DNA of 64,000 bases. Source: Promicromonospora umidemergens. GTDB lineage: Bacteria > Actinomycetota > Actinomycetes > Actinomycetales > Cellulomonadaceae. A program made the translations under genes and the position numbers. This document shows, one piece after another, positions 44,756 to 52,535 of this stretch. Under the pieces are notes generated by a model. It worked only from the letters and a program-made list of their open reading frames with translations. It did not search any database and had not been told where the DNA came from. The stretch is taken from assembly GCF_024171995.1 (NCBI RefSeq), contig NZ_JAMTCT010000006.1, positions 62,001-126,000 on the forward strand, given 5' to 3'. How positions within the stretch are numbered: the first letter of the stretch is position 1; each line of letters starts with the position of its first letter.

Positions 44756-46930
44756 TCAGGCGAACCGGCGGGAGAACTCCTCCACCAGCGTGGGGCCGGT
44801 GTCGCCGATCCGCCAGACGTTCCAGCCGTCGGCCGTGTACGAGCCCGACGCCGCCGTCGCCGCCGTGTCCGGGTGCCGGTAGCGAGCGCCGTTGGCCAGC
44901 TCGATGGCGCCGTCCGGCAGGAGCATCGCCTCGAAGTGCTGGTTGCGGCGCGGGCGGGACCACACGATGCGCGTGGGCGTGCCCACGCTGCGGGCGAGCG
45001 CCTCCAGGTCCGGGTCGTCCTCCTCCTCGAACAGCATCGGGGTGCTGGCCCGGATGCTCTCGCTCGGCGGGACGGGGCGGGCCGGGGCCTCGGGAGCGCT
45101 CGACTGGTACGGGTCCGCCACGAACGCCGGCTGCCCGTAGCCGTCGTCGGGTCCGGCCAGGTAGCCGCCGGACTCCCAGGGGTTGGGCTCGGCAGCCGCC
45201 GGGGCCGCGTTGTCCTGGTAGGGCGACTCGTACCCTGGCTGCTCGCCGTAGCCGTAACCGTTCTGGTCGCCGTAGCCGGCTGCCGGCTCGGGCGGGTAGC
45301 CGTACGACGGCGCTGCGGGCGCGAAGCTCGACCCGGCACCGTAGGGGGGCTCCGGCGTGTAGCGAGGCTGGGTGGCGTCGAAGTCGGTCGGCTCGTTCGA
45401 GCCCGCCCGGGAGGCGGGCGCCGCGTCGTACGACGGCGGCTGCCACAGGTTCTCCTCCACCGGCGGCTGCGGCGCGGGCGGCGGCGGGTAGCTCGATCCA
45501 GGCGTCGGGGCCGATGGCGGATAGGCCGACGTCGGGTCCTCCTGCTGCGCGGACGCCGCGAACCGGTCGGTGCGCGAACGACGACGCGTCGCCGGCGCCG
45601 GCTCGGCGGCGGGCTCGGTGCGCACGGGGACCGCGGCGTCGCCGAGCGAGGACCGGCTGGCGGCGAGCCGCGGCGGGGTGCTCGGCGTCGGGCGGGACTC
45701 CGCACCGGGTCGCACCGAAGAGACCGGGGCGCTCGGCAGGCTGCCGCTGCCAGGTTCGCTCGGGGCGGGCGGCACGGCGTCGGGCCCCGCGGCGGCGGCC
45801 TGGGCACGGCGTGCGGCACGGGTCCCGGCCGCGCGCTCGGGCGTACCGCCACCGGCCGCACGCTCGGCCGCACCGCCACCGGCCGCACGCTCGCGTCTGC
45901 CGCCGTCAGCCGTGCGCTCGGACGTGCGCTCGGGCGTGCCATCGCCCGCCGCACGCTCAGGCGAACCACCGTCTACCGCACGCTCGGGTGTACCGCGGGG
46001 CGCAGCCCCGCGGAGGCTGGACCGCAGGCCGGTCGCCGCGTTGGTCGGGCCGGCGGACGGGTTGTCGGCGAGCGGCGGTGGCGGCGGGGCCGCGGCGCGC
46101 ACCGGTGTCTTGCGCGCGCGCTCGGCGCGGGAGAGGGGCGCCTGCGGGGAGCGAGTCTGCGGCGACTGCGCGACGACCGGCATCTTGCCCGTGAGCGCGT
46201 AGCCGACCTTGACGCCCTCCTCGAACGCGTCCTTGGGCGCCGCGGAGCCACCCACGACCCCGCCGGTGACGCCCGTGTCCATCGAGCTGCTGACCGGACC
46301 CCCCATCGAGCTCGTGATGGAGCCGCCGATCGGCGCCGACTTGGTTGCGGGCAGACCCGGCGGGAGGTGCACCACGAGCGGCGAGACGTCGAGGAACTTG
46401 CGGCCGTCGTCCGAGTTCACGACGCCCATCTTCAGCACCTCGACGGGCATCGTCGGCTGGCGGAGGAAGTCGACGGCATTGAGGATCTCGTCGGGCGCGT
46501 TCTGGCAGATGATGATGAGCCGGGCGCCGCTGCCACCGTTCTTGCCCGACTGCGTGCGCGTGATGGGCACGCTGTCGTAGAAGGCGGCGACGTCGTGCTG
46601 GAACGAGCTGGCGCCGCCGCTGTACCGCGCAGCGAGGTCCGCCCGCGTCAGCCGGCCGGCGGCGCCGGCGTGGTCGAGCGCCTTGGCGAGGTTCTCCCGG
46701 TCGAGGTCCGCGACCAGCTCGACGACGACGGGCGAGCCCGACGCGTCGAGCGCGAGCAGGTGCGGTTCGTCCGGGCCGGAGCCCTGTGCGATCGGGAAGA
46801 CCTCTTCACCGAGGAGTCCGTCGATGTGGGAGTCGACCACCTGGTTGGCCGTGGTCTTGAGTCCTGGTTCCGAGCCGTTCGCGGACGTCACGAGGAGGGG
46901 CCGCTGGGTATCGACCTCGAACAATGGCAT
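44756..46930 (-). CDS. Large protein with NucS/PD-(D/E)XK-like N terminus, disordered middle and C-terminal RAMA-like domain
   Basis: In this 724-residue protein residues about 20-185 resemble a degraded restriction-endonuclease-like fold (LLALDASGSPVVVEL; the catalytic Lys of the E-x-K motif reads Val). Residues about 190-625 are low complexity, with PERA/AGGG repeats and then Pro/Tyr/Gly-rich sequence. The last 90 residues resemble the RAMA domain (FEAMLLPDGAIELANGARYR and the GWNVWRIGD end), a module tied to DNA methylases and restriction. No known function. It may bind DNA or a modified base. Confidence 0.72.
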   Translation of the reverse strand: MPLFEVDTQRPLLVTSANGSEPGLKTTANQVVDSHIDGLLGEEVFPIAQGSGPDEPHLLALDASGSPVVVELVADLDRENLAKALDHAGAAGRLTRADLAARYSGGASSFQHDVAAFYDSVPITRTQSGKNGGSGARLIIICQNAPDEILNAVDFLRQPTMPVEVLKMGVVNSDDGRKFLDVSPLVVHLPPGLPATKSAPIGGSITSSMGGPVSSSMDTGVTGGVVGGSAAPKDAFEEGVKVGYALTGKMPVVAQSPQTRSPQAPLSRAERARKTPVRAAAPPPPPLADNPSAGPTNAATGLRSSLRGAAPRGTPERAVDGGSPERAAGDGTPERTSERTADGGRRERAAGGGAAERAAGGGTPERAAGTRAARRAQAAAAGPDAVPPAPSEPGSGSLPSAPVSSVRPGAESRPTPSTPPRLAASRSSLGDAAVPVRTEPAAEPAPATRRRSRTDRFAASAQQEDPTSAYPPSAPTPGSSYPPPPAPQPPVEENLWQPPSYDAAPASRAGSNEPTDFDATQPRYTPEPPYGAGSSFAPAAPSYGYPPEPAAGYGDQNGYGYGEQPGYESPYQDNAAPAAAEPNPWESGGYLAGPDDGYGQPAFVADPYQSSAPEAPARPVPPSESIRASTPMLFEEEDDPDLEALARSVGTPTRIVWSRPRRNQHFEAMLLPDGAIELANGARYRHPDTAATAASGSYTADGWNVWRIGDTGPTLVEEFSRRFA

Positions 46931-47040
46931 CTCGTGATCTCCCGGGGTCCTGCGGCATCGGTCCGCCTTAGCCTAAAGGCCGCGCGCACGAGACCGGAAA
47001 CACCAGGGTGAAGGTGTCGTGTTGCTTGTCCGAGCGGGTG

Positions 47041-47364
47041 TCAGGAGTGACCCGTCTCCGCCTCGTCGGCGGTGAGCCGCTCCTCGACCCGGGCGATCTT
47101 GCTGTCGATCTGCCCGGCGGGCGCACCCGGCCGGATGTCGGCCTTGATGACGAGCGACACCCGGTGGCCGCCCCGGGCGACGGCGTCGGTGGCGCGCTGG
47201 ATCACCGGCATCACCTCGTCCCAGGATCCTTCGATCTCGGTGAACATCGAGGTCGTCCGGTTCGGGAGCCCCGATTCCCGGACGATGCGGACAGCCTCGG
47301 CAACCTGCTCGGCGACGGACTCGCCTGCGGTCATGGGGGCGACGGAGAACGCGAAGACAGCCAT
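47041..47364 (-). CDS. MTH1187/YkoF-family thiamine-binding-type protein
   Basis: The 107-residue protein matches the MTH1187 family: [20 protein letters not shown] (20 residues), an [20 protein letters not shown] block and the [12 protein letters not shown] strand. Members bind thiamine or related ligands as small oligomers; the function is poorly defined. ATG 47364 lies six bases after CAGACT, so a leaderless start is possible. It is divergent from cofD across 31 bases. Confidence 0.85.
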   Translation of the reverse strand: MAVFAFSVAPMTAGESVAEQVAEAVRIVRESGLPNRTTSMFTEIEGSWDEVMPVIQRATDAVARGGHRVSLVIKADIRPGAPAGQIDSKIARVEERLTADEAETGHS

Positions 47365-47383
47365 GGGTCCAGTCTGCCCCGCG

Positions 47384-47389
47384 TAGGCT
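47384..47389 (+). promoter_or_regulatory. -10 box of the cofD-cofC leaderless promoter
   Basis: TAGGCT is followed by six bases and the GTG start of cofD at 47396. Confidence 0.6.
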
Positions 47390-47395
47390 CGACGT

Positions 47396-48316
47396 GTGAA
47401 CGTCACCCTCCTCGCGGGCGGGGTCGGCGGTGCGCGGCTCGCGCACGGCCTCGATCTCGCGCTCGGCGCACAATCCCTGACCGTCGTCGTGAACGTCGGC
47501 GACGACACCCGGCTCCACGGCCTCGACATCTCCCCCGACATCGACACCGTCGTGTACACGCTCGCAGGGCTGAACGACGAGGACCGCGGCTGGGGCCTGC
47601 GCGGCGAGTCCTACGCGACCCTGGCCGCCCTGCGGGACCTCGGCGAGGACACCTGGTTCATGCTCGGCGACCGCGACCTCGCCACCCACATCGTGCGCAC
47701 CGCGCGCCTGCGGCGGGGCGAGACGCTGTCGGCCGTCACCGCGGAGCTCGCCCGCTCGATGGGCGTCCGGCCGCACGTCGTGCCCGCCACCGATGACCAC
47801 CTGGCCACCTTCGTCGACACCCCGTCGGGCCGGCTCGGGTTCCAGGAGTACTTCGTGGGGCGGCAGCACGCGGACGCCGTCCTCGGCCTGCACTTCGAGG
47901 GGGCCGACGCCGCCCGTCCCGCCCCCGGCGTGCTCGACGCCCTGGCCGCCGAGCTGGTGGTGCTCGCGCCGTCGAACCCGTTCCTGTCGATCGAGCCGCT
48001 GCTCGCGGTGCGCGGCGTCCGCGAGGCGCTGGTCGCGGCCCCGGGACGCCGCGTGGCGGTGAGCCCGATCGTGGGCGGGCAGGCGATCAAGGGCCCGGCC
48101 GCCCAGATCCTGGAGACGCTGGGGCACGAGGTGTCGGCCCTTGGCGTGGCCCGGATCTACGCGGACCTCGTGGACGTCATGGTGATCGACGAGCGCGACG
48201 CCGACCTCGCCGGGCCCGTCGCGGACCTCGGCCTGACCGTGCACGTCACCGACACGGTGATGGGCGGCCCGCCCGGCCGCGAGCGCCTGGCCCGCGAGCT
48301 GCTGGCGCTGGCGTGA
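47396..48316 (+). CDS. cofD: 2-phospho-L-lactate transferase (coenzyme F420 synthesis)
   Basis: The 306-residue enzyme (FbiA in mycobacteria) transfers a phospholactate-type group to Fo. It shows [35 protein letters not shown] (20 residues), GDRDLATHI, and [13 protein letters not shown] followed by [13 protein letters not shown]. The GTG start at 47396 fits the family N terminus. Its TGA overlaps the cofC GTG (GTGA), so the two F420 genes are coupled. Confidence 0.95.
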   Translation: MNVTLLAGGVGGARLAHGLDLALGAQSLTVVVNVGDDTRLHGLDISPDIDTVVYTLAGLNDEDRGWGLRGESYATLAALRDLGEDTWFMLGDRDLATHIVRTARLRRGETLSAVTAELARSMGVRPHVVPATDDHLATFVDTPSGRLGFQEYFVGRQHADAVLGLHFEGADAARPAPGVLDALAAELVVLAPSNPFLSIEPLLAVRGVREALVAAPGRRVAVSPIVGGQAIKGPAAQILETLGHEVSALGVARIYADLVDVMVIDERDADLAGPVADLGLTVHVTDTVMGGPPGRERLARELLALA

Positions 48317-49092
48317 CCGGGTTCCGGCCGGGGAGCCGGGGCACGACGGCGGTGGTGCCGCTCCGTGACGGCGTGTCGGGCAAGTCGCGGCTGGCAGCGG
48401 TGCTCGACGCCGGTTCGCGGCGTCGGCTCGTCCGGGTGCTGGCCCGGCACGTGGTGACGACGCTGCTCGCCACCGGAGGGATCGGGCGGGTGGTCGTGGT
48501 GACGGCGGACCCGGTCTTCACGCGGGAGACGCTGGCGGGGCTGGACGTCGAGGTGCTGGAGCAGCCCGCCGGCCGGCCGGGGCTGAACGCCGCGCTGGAG
48601 CACGCGCGCGAGGTGCTCGCGGCGAGGTCGCCGGGTCTGCCGCCCGGGACGCCGAGCCTCGGGACGCCGGTTCCTGGGCCCGGCCGGCTCCTGGTCGCGC
48701 ACGCCGACCTGCCCGCCCTGACCCCGGAGGACGTCGGAGCCCTCCTCGCCGAGGCCGCCCCGGTGGTGGTCGCGACGGACCGCTACCGGTCTGGGACCAA
48801 CCTCCTGCTCCTCCCCTTCGAGACCGAGGCTGATCCGCTCTCAGCGGCCGCAGAGCGAAGCAGCCTAGGTCTCGAAGGGGACAGGGACGAGGTCGAGGTC
48901 AGTGGCTTCCGGTTCCGGTTCGGCCTCGGGTCGCTCGCCGCGCATCTTGCGGAGGCGGAGGCGCGTGGCCTCGACGTGACGGTCGTGCACCGGCCCGGCA
49001 CCGCCGTCGACCTGGACACTGCCGACGACTGGTCGCAGCTCCCGGATGAAGTTCGCGCCGCCGTCGGCCAACAGGTGCCTGGTCTGCTGTAA
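48313..49092 (+). CDS. cofC: 2-phospho-L-lactate / phosphoenolpyruvate guanylyltransferase, with in-frame insertion
   Basis: The 259-residue enzyme (FbiD) makes the GTP-activated donor used by CofD. It has VVPLRDGVSGKSRLAAVLDA (20 residues), LLVAHADLPALTPEDV, and the closing DLDTADDWSQL. Between RSGTNLLLLP and FRFRFGLGSLAAHL about 35 residues (167-200) are extra; their first 24 are encoded by a 70-bp palindrome. Another short Pro/Gly insertion with the repeated GTP unit is at about 110-125. Confidence 0.9.
   Translation: MTGFRPGSRGTTAVVPLRDGVSGKSRLAAVLDAGSRRRLVRVLARHVVTTLLATGGIGRVVVVTADPVFTRETLAGLDVEVLEQPAGRPGLNAALEHAREVLAARSPGLPPGTPSLGTPVPGPGRLLVAHADLPALTPEDVGALLAEAAPVVVATDRYRSGTNLLLLPFETEADPLSAAAERSSLGLEGDRDEVEVSGFRFRFGLGSLAAHLAEAEARGLDVTVVHRPGTAVDLDTADDWSQLPDEVRAAVGQQVPGLL
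48812..48881. repeat. In-frame palindrome inside cofC
   Basis: CCCCTTCGAGACCGAGGCTG (48813-48832) has an inverted copy at 48861-48880 with one mismatch; one more base pair extends it outward. A nested CGCTCT/AGAGCG stem lies at 48836-48841 and 48852-48856. The frame is kept through all 70 bp. Confidence 0.85.
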
Positions 49093-49153
49093 TTTGCCCG
49101 GTATAGACGGGTTCATTCCGTCCGTCGATCCGCCCCCGGACCAGGGAGTCACC

Positions 49154-50296
49154 GTGAGTGCTGTGCAGAACGTCGGGATCGTGGGTGCAGGGGCCGCTGG
49201 GCTCGCGACCGCCATCCTGTTGGCCGAGGCAGGTGCCGACGTCGTCGTGTACGAGGCGAAGCCGACCCTGGGCGCCCTCGGGTCCGGCATCACGCTGCAG
49301 GGCAACGCGCTGCGGGCGCTCGACCGCCTCGGCGTCTGGGACCAGGTGCGGGAAAGGTCGTTCTCCTTCGACCTGCTCGGCATCCGTGCTCCCGGCCCGG
49401 AGGCGCCGCTGGTCGCCGAGATGCCCGACAACAAGATGGGCGGCCCCGACTACCCGGCGACGGCGGGCATGTACCGCCCCGACCTGGCCGAGATCATGCT
49501 GGCTCGCGCGCGAGAGCTCGGTGCCACCGTCCGCTCCGGCACCCGGGTCACGGCGCTGACCCAGACCGACGGCGCCGTGACGCTCGCCCTGGAGACGGAC
49601 GCCGGGGCCGAGCAGGTGACCCACGAGCTGGTCGTCGGGGCGGACGGGCTGAACTCCGCCGTCCGCGACCTGATCGGCATCGAGACCAGGCCGGAGCCGA
49701 ACGGGATGGGCATCTTCCGAGCCTTCGTCAGGCGGCCCGCGGAGGCCGACCACACGGAGCTCGTGTTCGGCGGCCCGTCCTACATCGCGGGCTTCTGCCC
49801 TACCGGCGAGGACACGATGTACGCGTACCTGGTCGAGGACAAGCAGGACCGTCAGGGCATGACGCCCGAGGAGGGCTCGAAGATCATGGCCGAGATGGCC
49901 CGCCCCTACGGCGCCCACTGGAACGCCATCCGGGCCCAGCTCGAAGAGGGCGTAGAGCACCTCAACTACACATGGTTCACCAGCCACGTCGTCGCCGAGC
50001 CGTGGAACCGCGGGCGCGTGGTCATCATCGGCGACGCCGCCCACTCCTGCCCGCCCACCGTGGCGCAGGGCGCCGCGCAGGCCCTGGAGGACGCTCTCGT
50101 GCTGGGCGACGTGCTGACCAGGCACGCAACCGTCTCCGACGAGCTGTGGGCAGAGTTCCACGAGCGCCGGGTCCCGCGCGCGACGACGGTGGTCGAGGCG
50201 TCGAACCAGATCGCCTCCTGGCTGCTGGCACACGAGCGGGGCGACGTGCAGGGCATGCACACGACGATCTCGGACCTGGTCTCCCAGGAGCCCTGA
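49154..50296 (+). CDS. FAD-dependent monooxygenase
   Basis: The 380-residue flavoprotein of the p-hydroxybenzoate-hydroxylase-like group has GXGXXG in VGIVGAGAAGLATAILLAEA (20 residues), the DG motif LVVGADGLNSAVRD and the GD motif GRVVIIGDAAHSCPPTVAQG (20 residues). The substrate is unknown. GGGAG is five bases before the GTG at 49154, and a TATAGA promoter-like box is near 49102. The frame upstream of that GTG overlaps cofC and is not used. Confidence 0.88.
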   Translation: MSAVQNVGIVGAGAAGLATAILLAEAGADVVVYEAKPTLGALGSGITLQGNALRALDRLGVWDQVRERSFSFDLLGIRAPGPEAPLVAEMPDNKMGGPDYPATAGMYRPDLAEIMLARARELGATVRSGTRVTALTQTDGAVTLALETDAGAEQVTHELVVGADGLNSAVRDLIGIETRPEPNGMGIFRAFVRRPAEADHTELVFGGPSYIAGFCPTGEDTMYAYLVEDKQDRQGMTPEEGSKIMAEMARPYGAHWNAIRAQLEEGVEHLNYTWFTSHVVAEPWNRGRVVIIGDAAHSCPPTVAQGAAQALEDALVLGDVLTRHATVSDELWAEFHERRVPRATTVVEASNQIASWLLAHERGDVQGMHTTISDLVSQEP

Positions 50297-50303
50297 CCGC
50301 GTA

Positions 50304-50323
50304 GCGGGTGGCTCACCACCCGC
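50304..50323. terminator. Compact bidirectional terminator between convergent genes
   Basis: GCGGGTGG (50304-50311) and CCACCCGC (50316-50323) form a perfect 8-bp stem with a CTCA loop. It overlaps the last codons and stop of the nitroreductase gene and lies 7 bases after the monooxygenase stop. Confidence 0.7.
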
Positions 50324-50927
50324 CGCGGTGGATGACCTCGTCCAGAGGCTTGCGCTTGCGGCGGGTGGGTGAGCCCTTCGCCCCGCCGTCGGCCGGGTGC
50401 CCGACGGCGACCACGCCGGTGATCTCGAACTCGTCCGGGACGCCGAGCTCTGCCCGGACGGCGGCCACGTGCTCCGGCGGGACGCCGAAGAAGCAGGCGC
50501 CCAGCCCCTCGTCGACGGCGGTCTGCAGCATGAGCAGCGACGCCATGCCGACGTCGATGTGCCAGAAGGGCACCGGCCAGCGGGACTCGTCGAGGTCTTC
50601 CCAGCCCTTGTCCTTCTCGGCGTACCGCCGCAGGTAGGCAGCCTTGGACGCGAGCGCGAGGATGATCACCGGCGCGGTGCGCATACCGGCGAGCCACGTC
50701 GACATGTCACGCTCCGAGCGCTCCGTGGTGCCCGGCGTCGAAGCCGCCCAGAACCGGTCCCGGTCCTGAGGCGTCTCCAGCACCACGAACGCCCACCCCT
50801 GGCTGAACCCCGCGCTGGGGGCGCGGACGGCGTTGCGGGTGATGCGATCGACCGCCTCGGCCGGTACAGGCTCGCCGGTGAACTTGCGGTGCATCCTGCG
50901 CGTGCGGACGACGTCCTGGAATTCCAT
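50313..50927 (-). CDS. Nitroreductase-family protein
   Basis: The 204-residue FMN-fold protein has RTRRMHRKFTGEPVPAE, the RAPSAGFSQGWAFVV nucleotide site and GLGACFFGVP. ATG 50927 is preferred because GACAAT lies seven bases upstream (leaderless); ATG 50936 is in frame. Related nitroreductase modules complete F420 synthesis (C-terminal domain of FbiB), and cofC/cofD are 1-3 kb away, but the link is only positional. Confidence 0.85.
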   Translation of the reverse strand: MEFQDVVRTRRMHRKFTGEPVPAEAVDRITRNAVRAPSAGFSQGWAFVVLETPQDRDRFWAASTPGTTERSERDMSTWLAGMRTAPVIILALASKAAYLRRYAEKDKGWEDLDESRWPVPFWHIDVGMASLLMLQTAVDEGLGACFFGVPPEHVAAVRAELGVPDEFEITGVVAVGHPADGGAKGSPTRRKRKPLDEVIHRGGW

Positions 50928-50934
50928 GGGTCTC

Positions 50935-50940
50935 ATTGTC
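50935..50940 (-). promoter_or_regulatory. -10 box of the nitroreductase leaderless promoter
   Basis: GACAAT ends seven bases before ATG 50927; four of six positions match the consensus. Confidence 0.4.
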
Positions 50941-51026
50941 GACCCCTCTGCTCGTCGACGTTCGGCCGGCCACGACTTGCGTTGGACGGCAGCTTCGAGG
51001 GGTATCTCAACGGTTGGAGTGAACCG

Positions 51027-52316
51027 TCAGCAGGTGGCCTCCATCAGCAGGAGCAGCGCGCTGTTCCAGTCGTACAGGGGCTCGTCGGTGTAGACCGGGT
51101 AGGCGTTGTCCCGCCCGGTCACGCCCATGGACACCTGCCGCTCGCCGTCGGGCGACGTGAAGGTGAAGGAGAGGGTGCCGAGCGACGCGCCGTCGTGCCC
51201 GTAGAGCCAACCGCCGGGAACGCACGGGTCGGGGACGCGGTAGACGCCCAGACCGTACCCGGCCCCGCCCGCGGTCCGCGGATCCAGCATGTCAGCGGTG
51301 GTCCCCGGGGCGACCAGGCGGTTCGTCACCAGGGCCTCGGTGAAGTCGGCGAGGTCCTCGGTCGTGCTCGTGACCGCGCCCGCCGCGGCGAACAGGCTCG
51401 GGTCGAAGTGGTCGAGGTCGTACCAGCCGGCGCCCTCCGGGCCCGTGTACGCCGACTCGTGGAGGAACGGGCCGCGCACGCCCGGGTCGTCGGGGTAGGC
51501 GCTCTGTCGCATTCCCGCAGGGGCGAACACCCGGTGCTCCAGCAGGTTCTCGACGCTCCGTCCGGTGACCTCCTCGAGCATCAGGCCGAGCACCACGTAC
51601 CCGGCGTTCGAGTAGGAGAAGTCGGTCCCTGGTTCGTGCACCCACGGTGCGGCCTGCAGGGCCTCGATGTGGTCGGCCGGCGTGACCTCCTGGCCCGTCA
51701 CCTCGAAGTACTCGTCCAGCGACGTCGGATCGGTCATCCGCAGCCCGATGATCCAGTTGGTGGCGGTCGGCGCGCCCGAGCGGTGGCTCAGCAGCTGCTC
51801 GATCGTCACGCCCGCCGGCATGACGCCGGGCAGCACGTCCTCGACGGGAGTGTCGAGCGTCCAGGTCCCCTTCTCGACCTCCTGCATCACGAGCGTGGCG
51901 ACCATCGGCTTGGTGTTGCTCGCGGCGCGGAACCGGTCGCGCGGCTTGGCCGGAGCGCGGCCCTCGCGCTCCCGGGTCCCAGCGGCACCGCTCCAGGTGT
52001 CCGACGGCGTCTCGACCCGCGCCGTCACGCCCACGGCGCCGCCTGCCACGAGGGTGTCCAGCGCTGCGTCGAGCTCGGCATCGGCCGGCGTCTTCAGGCC
52101 CTGCTCGAGCGCCCGGCTCTTGGCGATGTCGCGCTGGGCCGCACGTGCGGCGTCGGCCACCTCCGCGGACAGGGTGGCAGGAGCGTCCGCTGCCACGAGC
52201 ACCGACGGCGGTTCGTCGGCGCTCGTCGCGTGGGCGGAACCCGCCACCACCAGCGGCGCCGCGAGCGCCAGCGTCGCGCTCAGAGCGAGCGCCGCCCGGC
52301 GATTCGTGCGATCCAT
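51027..52316 (-). CDS. Secreted serine hydrolase (class C beta-lactamase / DD-carboxypeptidase fold)
   Basis: The 429-residue precursor has a signal peptide (to about SAHATSA, residue 30). The active-site SxxK is SNTK (133-136), with YSN in DFSYSNAGYVVLG, and HDG in LYGHDGASLG in place of KTG. These fit the Streptomyces R61-like peptidase/esterase group rather than a true beta-lactamase. AAGGAG is five bases before ATG 52316, and the ORF upstream of it is not coding. Confidence 0.88.
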   Translation of the reverse strand: MDRTNRRAALALSATLALAAPLVVAGSAHATSADEPPSVLVAADAPATLSAEVADAARAAQRDIAKSRALEQGLKTPADAELDAALDTLVAGGAVGVTARVETPSDTWSGAAGTREREGRAPAKPRDRFRAASNTKPMVATLVMQEVEKGTWTLDTPVEDVLPGVMPAGVTIEQLLSHRSGAPTATNWIIGLRMTDPTSLDEYFEVTGQEVTPADHIEALQAAPWVHEPGTDFSYSNAGYVVLGLMLEEVTGRSVENLLEHRVFAPAGMRQSAYPDDPGVRGPFLHESAYTGPEGAGWYDLDHFDPSLFAAAGAVTSTTEDLADFTEALVTNRLVAPGTTADMLDPRTAGGAGYGLGVYRVPDPCVPGGWLYGHDGASLGTLSFTFTSPDGERQVSMGVTGRDNAYPVYTDEPLYDWNSALLLLMEATC

Positions 52317-52435
52317 GGGAGTCTCCTTCGTCTCGGCTGTGCTCCCATCCTCACGACGGACGCCCGCGGGCGGATCAGCCGGGCGACGGATATCGCTCCG
52401 ACCAGCGGCGGACCTGTCCACCCGGCGACCTCGCC

Positions 52436-52526
52436 AAACGTAGGCCTCATCGCACCACGCTGCCGAACGTAGGCCTGATCGCTTCAAGAGCGCTCAGAGA
52501 GCGACTACTCCTACGTTCGGCAGCGT
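52436..52526. terminator. Hairpin with direct repeat after the FAD/Fe-S gene
   Basis: ACGCTGCCGAACGTAGG (52457-52473) has an exact inverted copy at 52510-52526. A second, direct copy of the AACGTAGGCCT core lies at 52436-52446. The hairpin begins about 10 bases beyond the leftward stop at 52536 and can end that transcript. The remaining sequence up to the serine hydrolase start shows nothing else. Confidence 0.7.
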
Positions 52527-52535
52527 CACGCCGTC

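Noticed and set aside
44674-45969. Leftward frame running through the 89-bp repeat and into the RAMA-protein gene
   Set aside because: It is a frame-shifted, Arg/Pro-rich reading of the disordered region; the in-frame gene ending at 44756 has recognisable domains at both ends.
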